A stretch of DNA of 64,000 bases, from positions 248,001 through 312,000 of the forward strand of contig JABYQS010000023.1 in the NCBI GenBank assembly GCA_022592435.1. The letters run 5' to 3'. A program made the translations under genes and the position numbers. The stretch is from Cerioporus squamosus (taxonomy: Eukaryota > Basidiomycota > Agaricomycetes > Polyporales > Polyporaceae). Below, piece after piece: positions 47,928-58,341 of the stretch (position 1 is the stretch's first letter; each line of letters starts with the position of its first letter). The notes below the pieces were generated by a model, which was given only the letters and a program-made list of their open reading frames with translations, was not told the DNA's origin and ran no database searches.

Positions 47928-48399
47928 CTTCGACGGAAGGTCTACTGGCGACGTAGGACGATATCGAATAGAATCAACGTCAGTTCATGTATCGCAACGG
48001 TGAAACCTCACCCCGCTACAGCGCAACCGATGATGGACAGGCGACAATGGCTTGAAGAAATCCGATTGATATTTTCTGAACGCGAGGGAGTGGGGGAATA
48101 ATAAGGGCCCGGGGCGAGCTCGAGAGACGTACTTAAGTGCACTATGATACTATCGATCGAAGCGAACCTCAGAACAAACGCCGATTGGCTCAAAGGCGGC
48201 TGCAACTCAGGCAAGCGCTCACGTATACTTGAGTACTACCTAGTAGTACTCACCAAACCTGCAACTCAACGTTCAACAATTGAAGCCATGTCGTACGAAA
48301 ACAATGTAGGTATAACCCAATCCCATTAGATGAGGCGTACACTACACAACATCAACAACGACACCATCTCCTACAGCACGGCAAGCCTCCGGAAGTCGC
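47928..48399. other. Intergenic, sHSP 3' region duplicated elsewhere
   Basis: 472 nt between the 5' end of the F-box gene and the 3' end of sHSP copy A. Its right part (about 48300-48400) is the reverse complement, with a few changes, of the sequence after sHSP copy B (58341-58440). Confidence 0.6.
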
Positions 48400-49004
48400 T
48401 CACACGATGGTGATCTTCTTCGGGGCCTGCTCCGGGGTCGTCCGCGGGAAGGTGACGGTCAAGACGCCTTCAGACATCGACGCCTTGATCTCCTCGGGCT
48501 GCACAAGAACTCGTCAGCATCGCCGTCGTCGAGAACACGTCAAAGTGAAGGAAGTGCATACCTTGATACCCTGAGGAAGCGGCAGCGACCTCGAGAACTT
48601 GCCATACCGGCGCTCGCGTACGGAATATCCCTTCTCGTCGCGGTCGCTGGAGACGGTAGACTCGCCAGACACGGTCAGGACGTTGTCCCTGACGTCGATC
48701 TGGACGTTCTCCTTCGTCAGCCCGGGCAGCTCGAATGTGGCCGTCACGAGGTTCTTTTCTTGGTCCTCATGAAGGTCCATCCTATCGCGTACCGGTCAGC
48801 GTCCTCGTCCAATGCGAACACAGACCACAAGTCGACTTACCTTGGACGCAACGGGCGTGCCACGGCGTTCGAGTTCTCCCGTTGAGTGAGGGCTGACGAG
48901 CCCTGGCCCCGGGAGCCAGTGCGAGCGTTGAACGCCTCATCGAAGAGGCGATCAAAGTCGGAGAGGGAGTAGAACGGCTCGGTGAAGAACGTAGAAAGAG
49001 CCAT
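48400..49004 (-). CDS. Small heat shock protein (Hsp20), copy A
   Basis: Alpha-crystallin-domain chaperone that holds unfolding proteins. Three exons, 49004-48841, 48781-48562 and 48498-48400, give 160 residues. The N-terminal arm reads MALSTFFTEPFYSLSDFDRL. The alpha-crystallin domain runs from about residue 55 (MDLHEDQEKNLVTATFELPG, then QIDVRDNVLTVSGESTVSS, YSVRERRYGKFSRSLPLP) to VLTVTFPRTTPEQAPKK. Compared with copy B (57749-58341) it has five extra residues in the linker and otherwise a handful of substitutions; exon phases are identical. The 5' and 3' flanks of the two copies are also alike. Upstream lie a TATA-like GATAAAAG and a perfect heat shock element. Confidence 0.95.
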
Positions 49005-49128
49005 CTCGAGTCGTGAAAGGTCGTTAACGAAGAGTAGAGAAGAGAAAGGGTGAGAAGAGGAAAGCGGTCGTGAACTGCGAACTTGGAACTTTCGTCTATG
49101 CTGGGGACCTACTGCGGTGCCACAGAGT

Positions 49129-49136
49129 CTTTTATC
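49129..49136 (-). promoter_or_regulatory. TATA-like box of sHSP copy A
   Basis: GATAAAAG on the minus strand, about 125 nt upstream of the ATG at 49004. Confidence 0.5.
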
Positions 49137-49152
49137 CCTCCTGTGCCATGCT

Positions 49153-49165
49153 GAAGGTTCGAGAA
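49153..49165 (-). promoter_or_regulatory. Heat shock element upstream of sHSP copy A
   Basis: GAAggTTCgaGAA, three perfect alternating nGAAn units with 2 nt spacers, just upstream of the TATA box. A second TTCttGAA pair lies at 49299-49306. Confidence 0.65.
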
Positions 49166-49530
49166 ATCATATGCGCATGTTGATACCCGAGTGCCCATGA
49201 AGTCATTCGGTGTGTGTAACATGGGCGCCTGTGATCTGGATTGTTCGAGAGCTGGGCCCAATATGGGAAGCAGCGTGGTTAGCTGTCTTTCTGGCAAGTT
49301 CTTGAACTTCATGTTGGTACTGGTATCAGTAGTGAAGCTTGCCAGCATCTCGCGAAGAGAAGGATCTGAAACCCAACGCTGAAGTACGTTAGCAGAAACA
49401 TGGTCTGAAGACTGCTGGCAGTGGCTTGGAGGTTGCAAATTCTTGAAGGGTCAATGCCGCGGTGAGGCTGAGTCGTAACATTGCATACTGTACAAAAGCA
49501 GTCGTACTAGTACATGGAGGACACTATGTA

Positions 49531-52500
49531 TCAGAGGAACCCGGACTTCTTCCAAGCGGCCACCCACATCTTCGCCCGCTCTGCATCCAGCATCGGCATC
49601 TGAGCGAGCGACTCCGAAACCTTGATCGCCTTCTCAGTCGACAAAAAGACGAAGCCGAACGCCTCCCTGCCGTCCACGGGCTCCTTAGCTGCCTTGAAGA
49701 ACGGCAGGAGGCGCAACGCTGGGTTCTGCCGCATCATCTCGACCTCTGCCGCCGAGCCGGCCTGGACGCTGTTCTCGAGCGCGGAGACCCACTGCTCGTA
49801 CGGGACGAGGGGGACGTTGAGAAGCTCCGCGATAGGCGCGAGGACGGTGTGCCAGCGAGTAGGACGGGGATGAATGAGGTGGAGGAACGGCTCCGTTGAG
49901 TGCCGCATCTCAGCAAATGCCTTGGCGGCTTCGTACGCGGGGAACCAGGAGATGTCCTGCATCGAAAGATATCAGCGGGATCAAATAATGAAACGAAGGA
50001 ACACACGCACTCCTTCGATGTCGGGGAGACAGCGCTGGACCAGTGCAGACTTGACGAGGGAAGGGAACCACTCCTTCTCGTTCCAGTATCCCAGCCTGTC
50101 ACCCGCGACCTGACCGAGTCGCATCACAACCGTGTGGACGTCGGTTTTCGCGGCGACGTTCTGCAAGACGTGCTCCGTCACCCACTTGGACTCCGGGTAG
50201 CCACTCCCGAAGGGAACCTCCGGGTCATCCACGGGAGCCTCCGGCACCGGAGAAGGACCATTGTAGTCTGTTCAATTCGTCAGCGTGCGAGTAGTTGAAT
50301 CGATGTGAATGATACTTACTTGCGAAGATACCAACGGAGCTGACGAAAATGATTGAAGGAGGCTGCGTGTATGGGGAGCTCAAGGCGAGGTCGACGAAGT
50401 TCCGCGCGCCTTGGATGTCGACCTCGAATGACGGAATGGTGATATTGAAGTTGACCTTCCAAGCTGCGTGCGATTATAAAGCGTGAGTCTGAGTGTCTGT
50501 CTGTCGAAGAACATTCCTCACCGTTGTGCATGATGTGAGTTACGGAGGTTCGGATCTCCTCGAGCAATGCTGGCTCCAGCCCGAAGTCGTGCTCGTGAAG
50601 AACAGCCTCAACCATGACGAACTTGGGCGAATCCAGTAGCGACTCGTCCAGTCCACGCGCCTTGAACTGTGCACGTTGCCGCTCCATAGCCTGGCTGCCC
50701 TTGCGGTTGAACGCGTACACCTTCCCACGGTCTCATCACGGAGCAGGTGCTCGAGGGTATCGCAGCCGAAGCCTCCAGTCGTTCCGGTGATGATGACAAC
50801 CTCCTTGCCAGCGGGGCGCGTTTTGAGGGTCTCCGGTCGAGCGGGGAGGTTGGCGGAGTACTTCTCGACATACTTCCAGAGATCGGCCGCAGTGTGCGAG
50901 ACGCTTGGCCCATCGGTGCTGACTGCACTGTAGACGACGCGAGCGAGAGCGGAGATCGTCGGGGCGGCAAAGACGAGGTTAGCAGGGAGTCTCTTGGGAG
51001 CGTCCTTGTTCGACTCCCGCAGGGCACGCAGGATCGTGTTGCGGATATACGTCGCTTGAAGGCTGGCAGGCATAGACGTTAACCAAACGTAGGAATGTTG
51101 GCAGCGGGCAGCGTACCTGTCTCCTCCGTTGCGGAAGATGTCGTCTACGTCGCCAATGTCTCGGTGAAGAGTGCTCTGAACGACGGTGCGCACAAATTCC
51201 AGAGTGCTCGACGAGTCCCAGACAACAGGGGCGTCGAAGTCGCTCTGCGAGCTGTTCTCGACCGCCTTGTAGATGGCCTCGATCTCCTCGTGATACGCCT
51301 TCAAGATGAAGTTCCGGCGCGGCTGCCTCTTCTCGGTGAACACAAACGGCTTGGACGGTGAGGTGACAAGGATCATCTGCCAACGTGACCACCAGTCAGA
51401 GGCAGTAGCGGAGCCGCCGAAGAGCAGTACTCACCTCCTTGAAGATCCGGGAGTGCTGGGGAGCGTACTCGTTCACGCGCTCGATGGTCGGCCTGAAGGT
51501 CGAAGCAATGAGTCTAATGTACACATTGAGAGGGAACGGTGAGGCGTACCAGATCTTGTTCCTGTAGGCTTCCAGCTTCTTGACATCGCTCGGATCGAAG
51601 GCGTAGTCCTCAGTAGGCTGGACGAGCACGCCGTTCTGGAACTTGCCGCGACCGAACATGACCGAGGACTTGACGTGCGGGTCGTCGTTGATCATCTTCT
51701 CTGTGAGGCCGTCAGCACCAGACATTCTGAAGGAAGGACAGGTGGACTAACCGAGCGGGATAGGGTTCGTCTTCTCGCCGTTAGACAGGATGATCTGCTC
51801 GTCCGCGCGGCCGACAATCTTCCAGGTGTCCGGCCTCGTGGGATGGGGAATAACGAGATCGCTGGTGGCGTATGCCTCACGGTCGCCGATCTTCGTGTTC
51901 GTCTTCGGCAGCGGAATGTCCGCAGGTGACTAGCGAGGCGCATGAGGAATGACTCGGATGGTTAAGCGGGGTTGAACAGAGCCACTCACGAGGACAATGA
52001 CTTCGTAAGTGCCGTCCCCAGCCGGAGAGAAGACAACTTCGGCGTCAGGGTTGACCTCCCACCATGCCCAGTTCTTCCCCGGGTTCACTGTCGGCGGTGT
52101 TAGCCACACTTCTCGAGCGCCAAGCCGAGAAAACTCACTCCGATTGAAGTTGTTTACTAAGCCGGCCTCAGTGCTAGATATTGCGAGGTTCGAGTCAGGT
52201 ACAGTCAGAAAGACAGAGAAGGTCAGCAGACCCACAGTCCATAGAAGCCGTAGAGGGACACGCCCTTGCTGGCGAGGGAGTCCCCGACCTCTCCGTTGAG
52301 CGCAGCGCCGCCGTACATCTACAGCAATCTCGTGAGCACGTTCAGACGTAACAGAACAGGACAGAAGCCCTACCAAGCCGCGCATCTGCTTCATGTGGGA
52401 CACTTTCTCGGGGTCTCGGGACCATTCCTAGGATGGGCACAATCAGATGGCTACACTCGCTGTCATGCTGTGTAAGACCTCACCTCAATGAATGAGGGCA

Positions 52501-53644
52501 CGCTCCAAGAGAAGTCCGTGCCCGTCTCGACGAAGCTCTGCCATACAGCGTCCGCGGTTGGCACCGTGGGTGGCACAGCCGGCTTGAACACGGCGACGAT
52601 GAAGCCAACCGTGGGCTAGGTGCGGGGCCAACTAACTTTAGCCACACGTAATGCATATCAGAAGACTCCCGTACGTACCGCCGCTGCGTACATGAACGAA
52701 CCGAGGCCATGGAACATGGGAGTCCCTTGGGAGCCCATGACCGCCCCGCAGAGGTCCAGACCGCGTTGCACTGCAGCGAAGAAACCATGAGTGAATACAA
52801 CGCCTCGGTCGGAAGCGGTGGTCGTAACTCACGAGGGACCCTCCCCCACTTGCCGACCATCTTGTGCGTCCAACCGATGGTCTTCGGGTGACCGGTGGAG
52901 CCTATCCAAAGTCGTGACCGATCAGTACTCCGTTGGCCGTCGCTCTATCACGAGGGACGTACCAGATGAGTGCATGATAGAACCAAGTGTGTTCATATCG
53001 AAAGTCGTGGGGAGCTCGACGGCGGCTTCCAGCGGGCTTGTGGCGTCCAAGCTCTCAGAAAACAGGTCCTTAAAGGTCGGCAGATCGAGCTGCACGACGC
53101 TGTGTCCCGCCTTGGAGAGCTCATGAAGGGCGTCTTTGGCAGCCTCGCGCAGGACGGTGTCGAACGAGACGATCATGTGCCTCGTCCCCGTGCGCTTGAA
53201 CATGTCGGCGACGGCGACGGTAGCGTTGCGGGTGGAGACGGGGAAGAGCGTGCAGCCCGCCCGCATGACGCCGACAGCGGTGACGAAGTACGTGATCGTG
53301 TCTGCGTACGGATTCCTGTCAGTGGGCTATCATAACAGAAGGGAGATGTCGGGATTCTCACCGGCGTTGGCGAAGAGCGCCACGACAGGCTGGGTCGCGT
53401 GTCCGGTGCCTACAGTGGATGCGACAAACCGTGCGACGCGGTCCATGGCGCGGTTCGCCTGCGAGTACGTGATGTACTCGACGTGGTCGCCATCGTAATA
53501 GACGAAGAGCGGATAGTTCGGGTTCTCCTTTGCGTGCCACTCGTAGAGCTGCGGGAGGACAACGTCCGTCCGCTGCAGGAGCTCGGTGGGCGGGTGGAAT
53601 TCGGTGGTGACGTGTGCGGGGAGGGTGGCAAGGTCGAGAGGCAT
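49531..53644 (-). pseudogene. NRPS-like A-T-R carboxylate reductase, left copy, one apparent frameshift
   Basis: Adenylation-thiolation-reductase enzyme of about 1,050 residues with many introns, which activates a carboxylic acid with ATP, loads it on a phosphopantetheine arm and reduces it with NADPH to an aldehyde. Substrate unknown. A domain: [27 protein letters not shown] and IVGRADEQIILSNGEK. T domain: [15 protein letters not shown], with the phosphopantetheine Ser codon split by an intron. R domain: [19 protein letters not shown] (NADP loop), FVSSVGIF and [12 protein letters not shown] (the Y...K pair). Stop at 49531. At 50724-50726 one G is missing from a G run that has four Gs in the right copy (62853-62860 region), shifting the frame just after RDETVG. 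Real inactivation or a sequencing error are both possible. A TATA box lies about 120 nt upstream. Confidence 0.88.
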
Positions 53645-53762
53645 GTTGTGTTGGTTATACGTGGGTAATGAAGTCTAGATAGCTGGGTGTGTTTGTGCTG
53701 TGAGTGCGAGTGGATGAGACTGTAGATGCGAATGAACGATGTCGACCGTGCACCCTCGTCGT

Positions 53763-53768
53763 TTTATA
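53763..53768 (-). promoter_or_regulatory. TATA box of the left A-T-R gene
   Basis: TATAAA on the minus strand in GCTATAAAAC, about 120 nt upstream of the ATG at 53644. Confidence 0.5.
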
Positions 53769-55729
53769 GCTTTTGCGCGCGACTATACTGGACGGACTCT
53801 CTACCGGAAAGCTGTAGACCCGCTTCCCGGTTCGCTCGACAGCGGCGAACGCGCGAGACATGAGCGGTCGCTTGAGTGACTAAGGCGCGAAACCAACTTC
53901 TCCGTCGAGGGCTTCGCAGAAGAGAAGGCCGTTAAATGACAGGTTTGCGGACAAAATTTGAGTTCGTTGTTGATGCAGGTTGATGTCAATTGTTGCCGAG
54001 CGCCGTGAGACGCTTCGGACACCACGGGCACCACGCGCTTTGCGCGTAAGCCTGATCTGTCCGTACATGGCCACGCTACATGAGCGTGAGGATGCTGTCG
54101 AGCTCGAGGTGCACAGTACTACTCACTTGCTGCTACAGCTTTTGTTTCCATACATGTCAGTGGCCGTGGGGCTGACCGGGGAAATCTGGTCTCAGCGAAG
54201 TTGGGTCCCATACAAGTGGTACGAGTGGTATGGGTTCGAGAAGCACGCGTCGGACTCGTGGATGCGCAGCACCAGTTTCCGGCGGTGAGAGCCACTTCCG
54301 TTGTCAATCCGGTCGACACGCTTGAAGAGGATCTGCCGACATGCCGTTGGAACGACTTGTAGCCTAGTTGGGGGAGATCGCATCAGTACGTTATCAGTCA
54401 TTGACGCGCTTACAATGATCATCGGGTGAGTGAGATGGAACCGCGATTTCAAAACTGACTAAGTTCTTGCGGGCTCCAGAGGATGAGGGCCGATGCTCTA
54501 CTGACGTTCATACTGAGGTGATCATTTTTGTTGCGCACGCAAGAGACGCGGAGCCATTGAGCCTTCGCAAGCGCATGGCCTCACTACTCGTGTCTTTCTT
54601 GCATGTAAACCTACGGGAGCGTTGTGATCAGCCATATATATGTCATGAAACCTCGGGAGGGGGGGGGGGGAGGGACAAACCGCAGCACGCCCACCGATGA
54701 ATTGCGTAGATCGTAATCTGGGCCTAACGCACTAGGGATTCCGCCCCCGTCGGATACGCACTGGGAGCAGTCTGGAGCCCGGCTATCACGGACTGCAGCC
54801 CTTCAGCGCGTGAAGGGCGGCCTTCATGCATGCCTCATGACTAGTGAGCGCGAGTACGAGTACTTCAGTGCAGCATCATGAGTGGCATGGTCTGACGTTT
54901 GGTAGTTCTTTGCAAAGAATCGGAGCATTCAGCATACTTCGTCGTGAATGACTGACCATTATGGGTCGGATTTAATCACGCAATCCAGAGCAACATTCGA
55001 AGTTATGTAGAGAGTGAGTGATGGAAAGCAGCAGAAAGGACGTTCAACAGGACACCGAGGTACTGGGAGCCGGCAATAGCCGATCCGTGCCGGCGGCAAG
55101 GTAGGCGCCGGCCCACCGTCTTTGGAACGAAACGAGTCCGCAACCTCCTTATCCCTAGGCCGCTCGGAACTGGCACTGCTCACTCACACCATTGACATCG
55201 TACTTCCGTATCATCATTTGTAGGCTTCAAGCTAGCCCGAGCTCATGTGCAGCCCCAGGCGATGGCCACAGACTCGCAACAGCGGTGGCACAGACTGTAG
55301 TGCGCGCGTACTACTTACGCGTGGTTTCCGTTGTAGGCTCACGAAGTGAAGGTAAGTAGGTACATATACCGATCGGTCTACTATCCTGCACGATCGGCGA
55401 ATCTTACACACGCTCTCCCCTCCCAGGTGTCTGCCGGTCGGTAGCACAGAGCGAGGTTCGATTCACATGCATGCGCTCCTCGTCCCGCTTTGCAGCAGAC
55501 AGACAAGGACAGGTCGTGCGCTCCAGACTAAGGTTGCGGGAGCACATGCAGTGAGCGTCCGTGGATCGGTCGGTGCAGCAAGTACACCCGACCGGGATGT
55601 GGCTAATCGCAAGAGCAGACCTATGACATCACGGATTAGCGTTCGCGGTGTCCCGAGGCCTGCGCGGCCGCCAGACCCACCCTTGGGGAAGTCAGAACAC
55701 GTTGAGCATGGCGGACTTTCGATATCTCG

Positions 55730-55736
55730 TATAAAA
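55730..55736 (+). promoter_or_regulatory. TATA box of the aldo/keto reductase
   Basis: TATAAAA about 110 nt upstream of the ATG at 55846. Confidence 0.55.
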
Positions 55737-55845
55737 GCGGACGGCATGGGCGACATAGGGCGACGTGCTCCCACAAACACACGCCGCATCCTCACGCGCC
55801 CACGAACTCATCACACACTTCGTCACCGAGTCCGTCTCGACCGCC

Positions 55846-57369
55846 ATGTCTGCAGCAGAGCTCTGGGCGCCGCCTCCCCCTCCTCCAACCAAGCTCGGTC
55901 GTCACCGCCAGCTCGCGCCCACCGCCGGTATCCATGTCTCGCCCATCTGCCTGGGAGCGATGAGCATTGGGGACAAGTGGGCCAGCTTGGGCGCGATGGA
56001 CAAGGAGGCGAGCTTCAAGCTCCTCGACGCGTTCTACGAGGCCGGCGGCAACTTCATCGACACCGCGAACAACTACCAGGATGAGACTTCGGAAGAGTTC
56101 ATCGGGGAGTGGATGGAGAGCCGTGGGGTCCGGGACCAGATGGTTATCGCGACGAAGGTAAGTGTCGTTGTTGTTCGTTCGTTGTGCGCCGGAATGTGTT
56201 GCTCACGATGTGCGATAAGTACACTTCCAACTGAAGCGTGGATGCAACGACATCAAGCAGAAGACGCACTATGTCGGCAATAACATGAAGTCACTCGCTC
56301 TCTCCGTCGAAGAGTCCCTCAAGAAGCTGCGTACGACCTACATCGATATCCTCTACCTGCATTGGGTACGTCGAATCGCATTTATACGCATAGATCTGTC
56401 TCTGACGATACTTTTCTGCAGTGGGATTACACCACCAGCATTGAAGAGATCATGAACGGCCTTCACGCCCTCGTCATGGCCGGGAAAGTGCTCTACTTGG
56501 TGCATGCCTGTCTTCATCAGTGGTCCCGTTCGTCCATGCTGATGCGTCTGTATGCTTTCGCTAGGGCATCTCCGACACCCCGGCGTGGATCGTCTCGAGC
56601 GCGAACCGCTACGCGCGCATGAGCGGGCGCACGCCGTTCGTTGTCTACCAGGGCGCATGGAGCGTCCTCGAGCGCGACTTCGAGCGCGACATCATTCCCA
56701 TGGCGCGGGCGGAGGGCATGGCGCTCGCCCCGTGGAACGTGCTCGCTGCTGGCAAGATCCGCACGGACGAGGAGGAGCTCAAGCGTCGCCAAACGGGCGA
56801 GAAAGGTTCGTGTCTCACAACGTCCGTGCACCCCCCCGCGCTCGTTGACTGAGTTGTACATACCAACGTTAGGTCGCATGTTGAGCTCGTCTCAGTGGGA
56901 ACGCACGGAGGAAGAGCGCAAGGTCGCTAAGGTCCTCGAAGAAGTCGCTGCCGATGTCGGCGCGCCGAACATCCAGGCCGGTAAGCACACGCCCCGTCTC
57001 GTCTGAAGTCCCCCATCCAGTTCTCTGACAACGCGCACAGTCGCTATCGCCTACGTGATGCAGAAGACGCCCTACGTCTTCCCCATCGTCGGCGGTCGCA
57101 AGGTCGAGCACCTGCAGGGCAACATCCAAGCTCTCGACGTCGCGCTCTCGGATGAGCACATCCAGAAGATCGAAGCTGCGGTGCCCTTCTTCAAGGGCAA
57201 CTTGTACGCTGCTTTCGTGAGTACACGCTTCTCTATGCGGGATCCACAGACGGCTGACGGTCGTGGGTTGTCGCTGCAGGGAGACGGCTCCGACTACGGC
57301 TTCTTCCATCGCAGCGCTGGCCACTTCGACAAGTGGCCGGTTCAGCCTGCTATTCGCCCTGCACACTGA
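55846..57369 (+). CDS. Aldo/keto reductase, AKR9 / aryl-alcohol dehydrogenase type
   Basis: NADPH-dependent aldehyde reductase of the norsolorinic-acid-reductase/aryl-alcohol-dehydrogenase group, about 385 residues, TIM barrel. It shows [12 protein letters not shown], the catalytic block [19 protein letters not shown] (Asp and Tyr), then [81 protein letters not shown] and, for the phosphate of [20 protein letters not shown]. Start 55846 has a good ATG context (CCGCCATGTC). After exon 1 (ends 56157) the usual YTSNWK codons appear at 56220-56236 but with a stop, one base short. A 79 nt intron ending AAG at 56236 avoids this and skips six residues. Between two carboxylate reductases, it could reduce their aldehyde products. 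Confidence 0.88.
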
Positions 57370-57748
57370 ACCGGTGTGGACTAGACAATGTAATACTAGT
57401 GAAATGGCACATGTACAACGCACATTATTGATATTTGAACCAAGTTTGAACCCTCTCTCCTGCCAACTCTCTGCAGCGACTCTCTCCACGAAGTGAAGGC
57501 TCTCGAACAATCCAGTAACAAGCGCCCATACGGATGACTTCACTGGCGACATCAGCGTACTCGTCAAGGCTTTCTTGAACATTCGACATGACATCATCCT
57601 CTACCGTGCAGCAAAGCATAAAAGGCTCTGGTTAATCGTCGTGACTCCCCAGCATAGACGAAAGTTTCAAGTTCGCAGTTCACGACCGCTTTCCTCTTCT
57701 CACCCTTTCTCTTCTCTACTCTTCGTTAACGACCTTTCACGACTCGAG
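57370..57748. promoter_or_regulatory. sHSP copy B promoter
   Basis: 379 nt between the aldo/keto reductase stop and sHSP copy B. ATAAAA at 57618-57623 is the TATA-like box. From about 57645 to the ATG it matches copy A's leader. Confidence 0.5.
57572..57584 (+). promoter_or_regulatory. Heat shock element upstream of sHSP copy B
   Basis: TTCttGAAcaTTC, three perfect alternating units, about 165 nt upstream of the ATG and 34 nt before the TATA-like box. Confidence 0.65.
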
Positions 57749-58341
57749 ATGGCTCTTTCTACGTTCTTCAACCAGCCGTTCTACTCCCTCGCCGACTTTG
57801 ACAGCCTCTTCGATGAGGCGTTCAACGCCCGTGCTGGCTCGTCGGCCCTCACCCAAAGGGAGAACGCCAACACTGCGGCACGCCCGATGCGTCCAAGGTA
57901 TGTTCTTCCTTCGTGCCTCTTTCTGACTCTTAGACGAGGATGCTGACCCATGCGCAACAGAATGGACCTGCACGAGGATCAGGAAAAGAACCTCGTAACG
58001 GCCACGTTCGAGCTGCCCGGGCTGACGAAGGAGAACGTCCAGATCGACGTCAAGGACAACGTCTTGACCGTTTCTGGCGAGTCCACCATCTCCAGCGAAC
58101 GCGACGAGAAGGGCTATTCCGTCCGCGAGCGTCGCTACGGCAAGTTCTCGAGGTCGCTACCGCTTCCGCAGGGCATCAAGGTATGTACATTTGTGTTCTC
58201 CGTGTGACAACGACGACATCGTACTGACCACTTCTTGTGCAGCCCGAGGAGATCAAGGCGTCGATGGCTGAAGGTGTCTTGACCGTCACCTTCCCGCGGA
58301 CGACCCCAGAGCAGGCCCCGAAGAAGGTCAAGATCGACTGA
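57749..58341 (+). CDS. Small heat shock protein (Hsp20), copy B
   Basis: Paralogue of the gene at 48400-49004 on the opposite strand. Three exons, 57749-57897, 57961-58180 and 58243-58341; 155 residues. The N-terminal arm reads MALSTFFNQPFYSLADFDSL. The alpha-crystallin domain carries MDLHEDQEKNLVTATFELPG, QIDVKDNVLTVSGESTIS, RRYGKFSRSLPLPQGIK and VLTVTFPRTTPEQAPKK. The second and third exons have exactly the same lengths as in copy A (220 and 99 nt). The C-terminus KKVKID differs from copy A's KKITIV. Likely cytosolic and heat-induced, judging from the upstream element. Confidence 0.96.

Larger units (their letters stand above)
49005..49530. other. Intergenic, sHSP copy A promoter
   Basis: 526 nt. 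The first 100 nt (49005-49105) match the 5' UTR of sHSP copy B with few changes. Beyond the heat shock elements the copies stop being alike. The far end is the 3' region of the left A-T-R gene. Confidence 0.6.
53645..55845. other. Divergent intergenic region with a G12 run
   Basis: 2.2 kb between the divergent left A-T-R gene and the aldo/keto reductase. It contains both promoters at its ends and a run of 12 Gs at 54659-54670. No coding frame is recognised in the middle. Confidence 0.5.

Noticed and set aside
54659..54670. Run of 12 Gs
   Set aside because: Single homopolymer tract, no G4-like pattern of four tracts and no function to propose; possible sequencing artefact.
55450..55470. GGTTCGATTC resembling a tRNA T-loop
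   Set aside because: No matching acceptor, D or anticodon stems in the 70 nt around it.
48400..58341. Simple inverted duplication of one sHSP plus A-T-R block
   Set aside because: Gene order does not mirror: left is sHSP then A-T-R (both minus), right is sHSP then A-T-R (both plus). At least one extra rearrangement or separate duplications are required.
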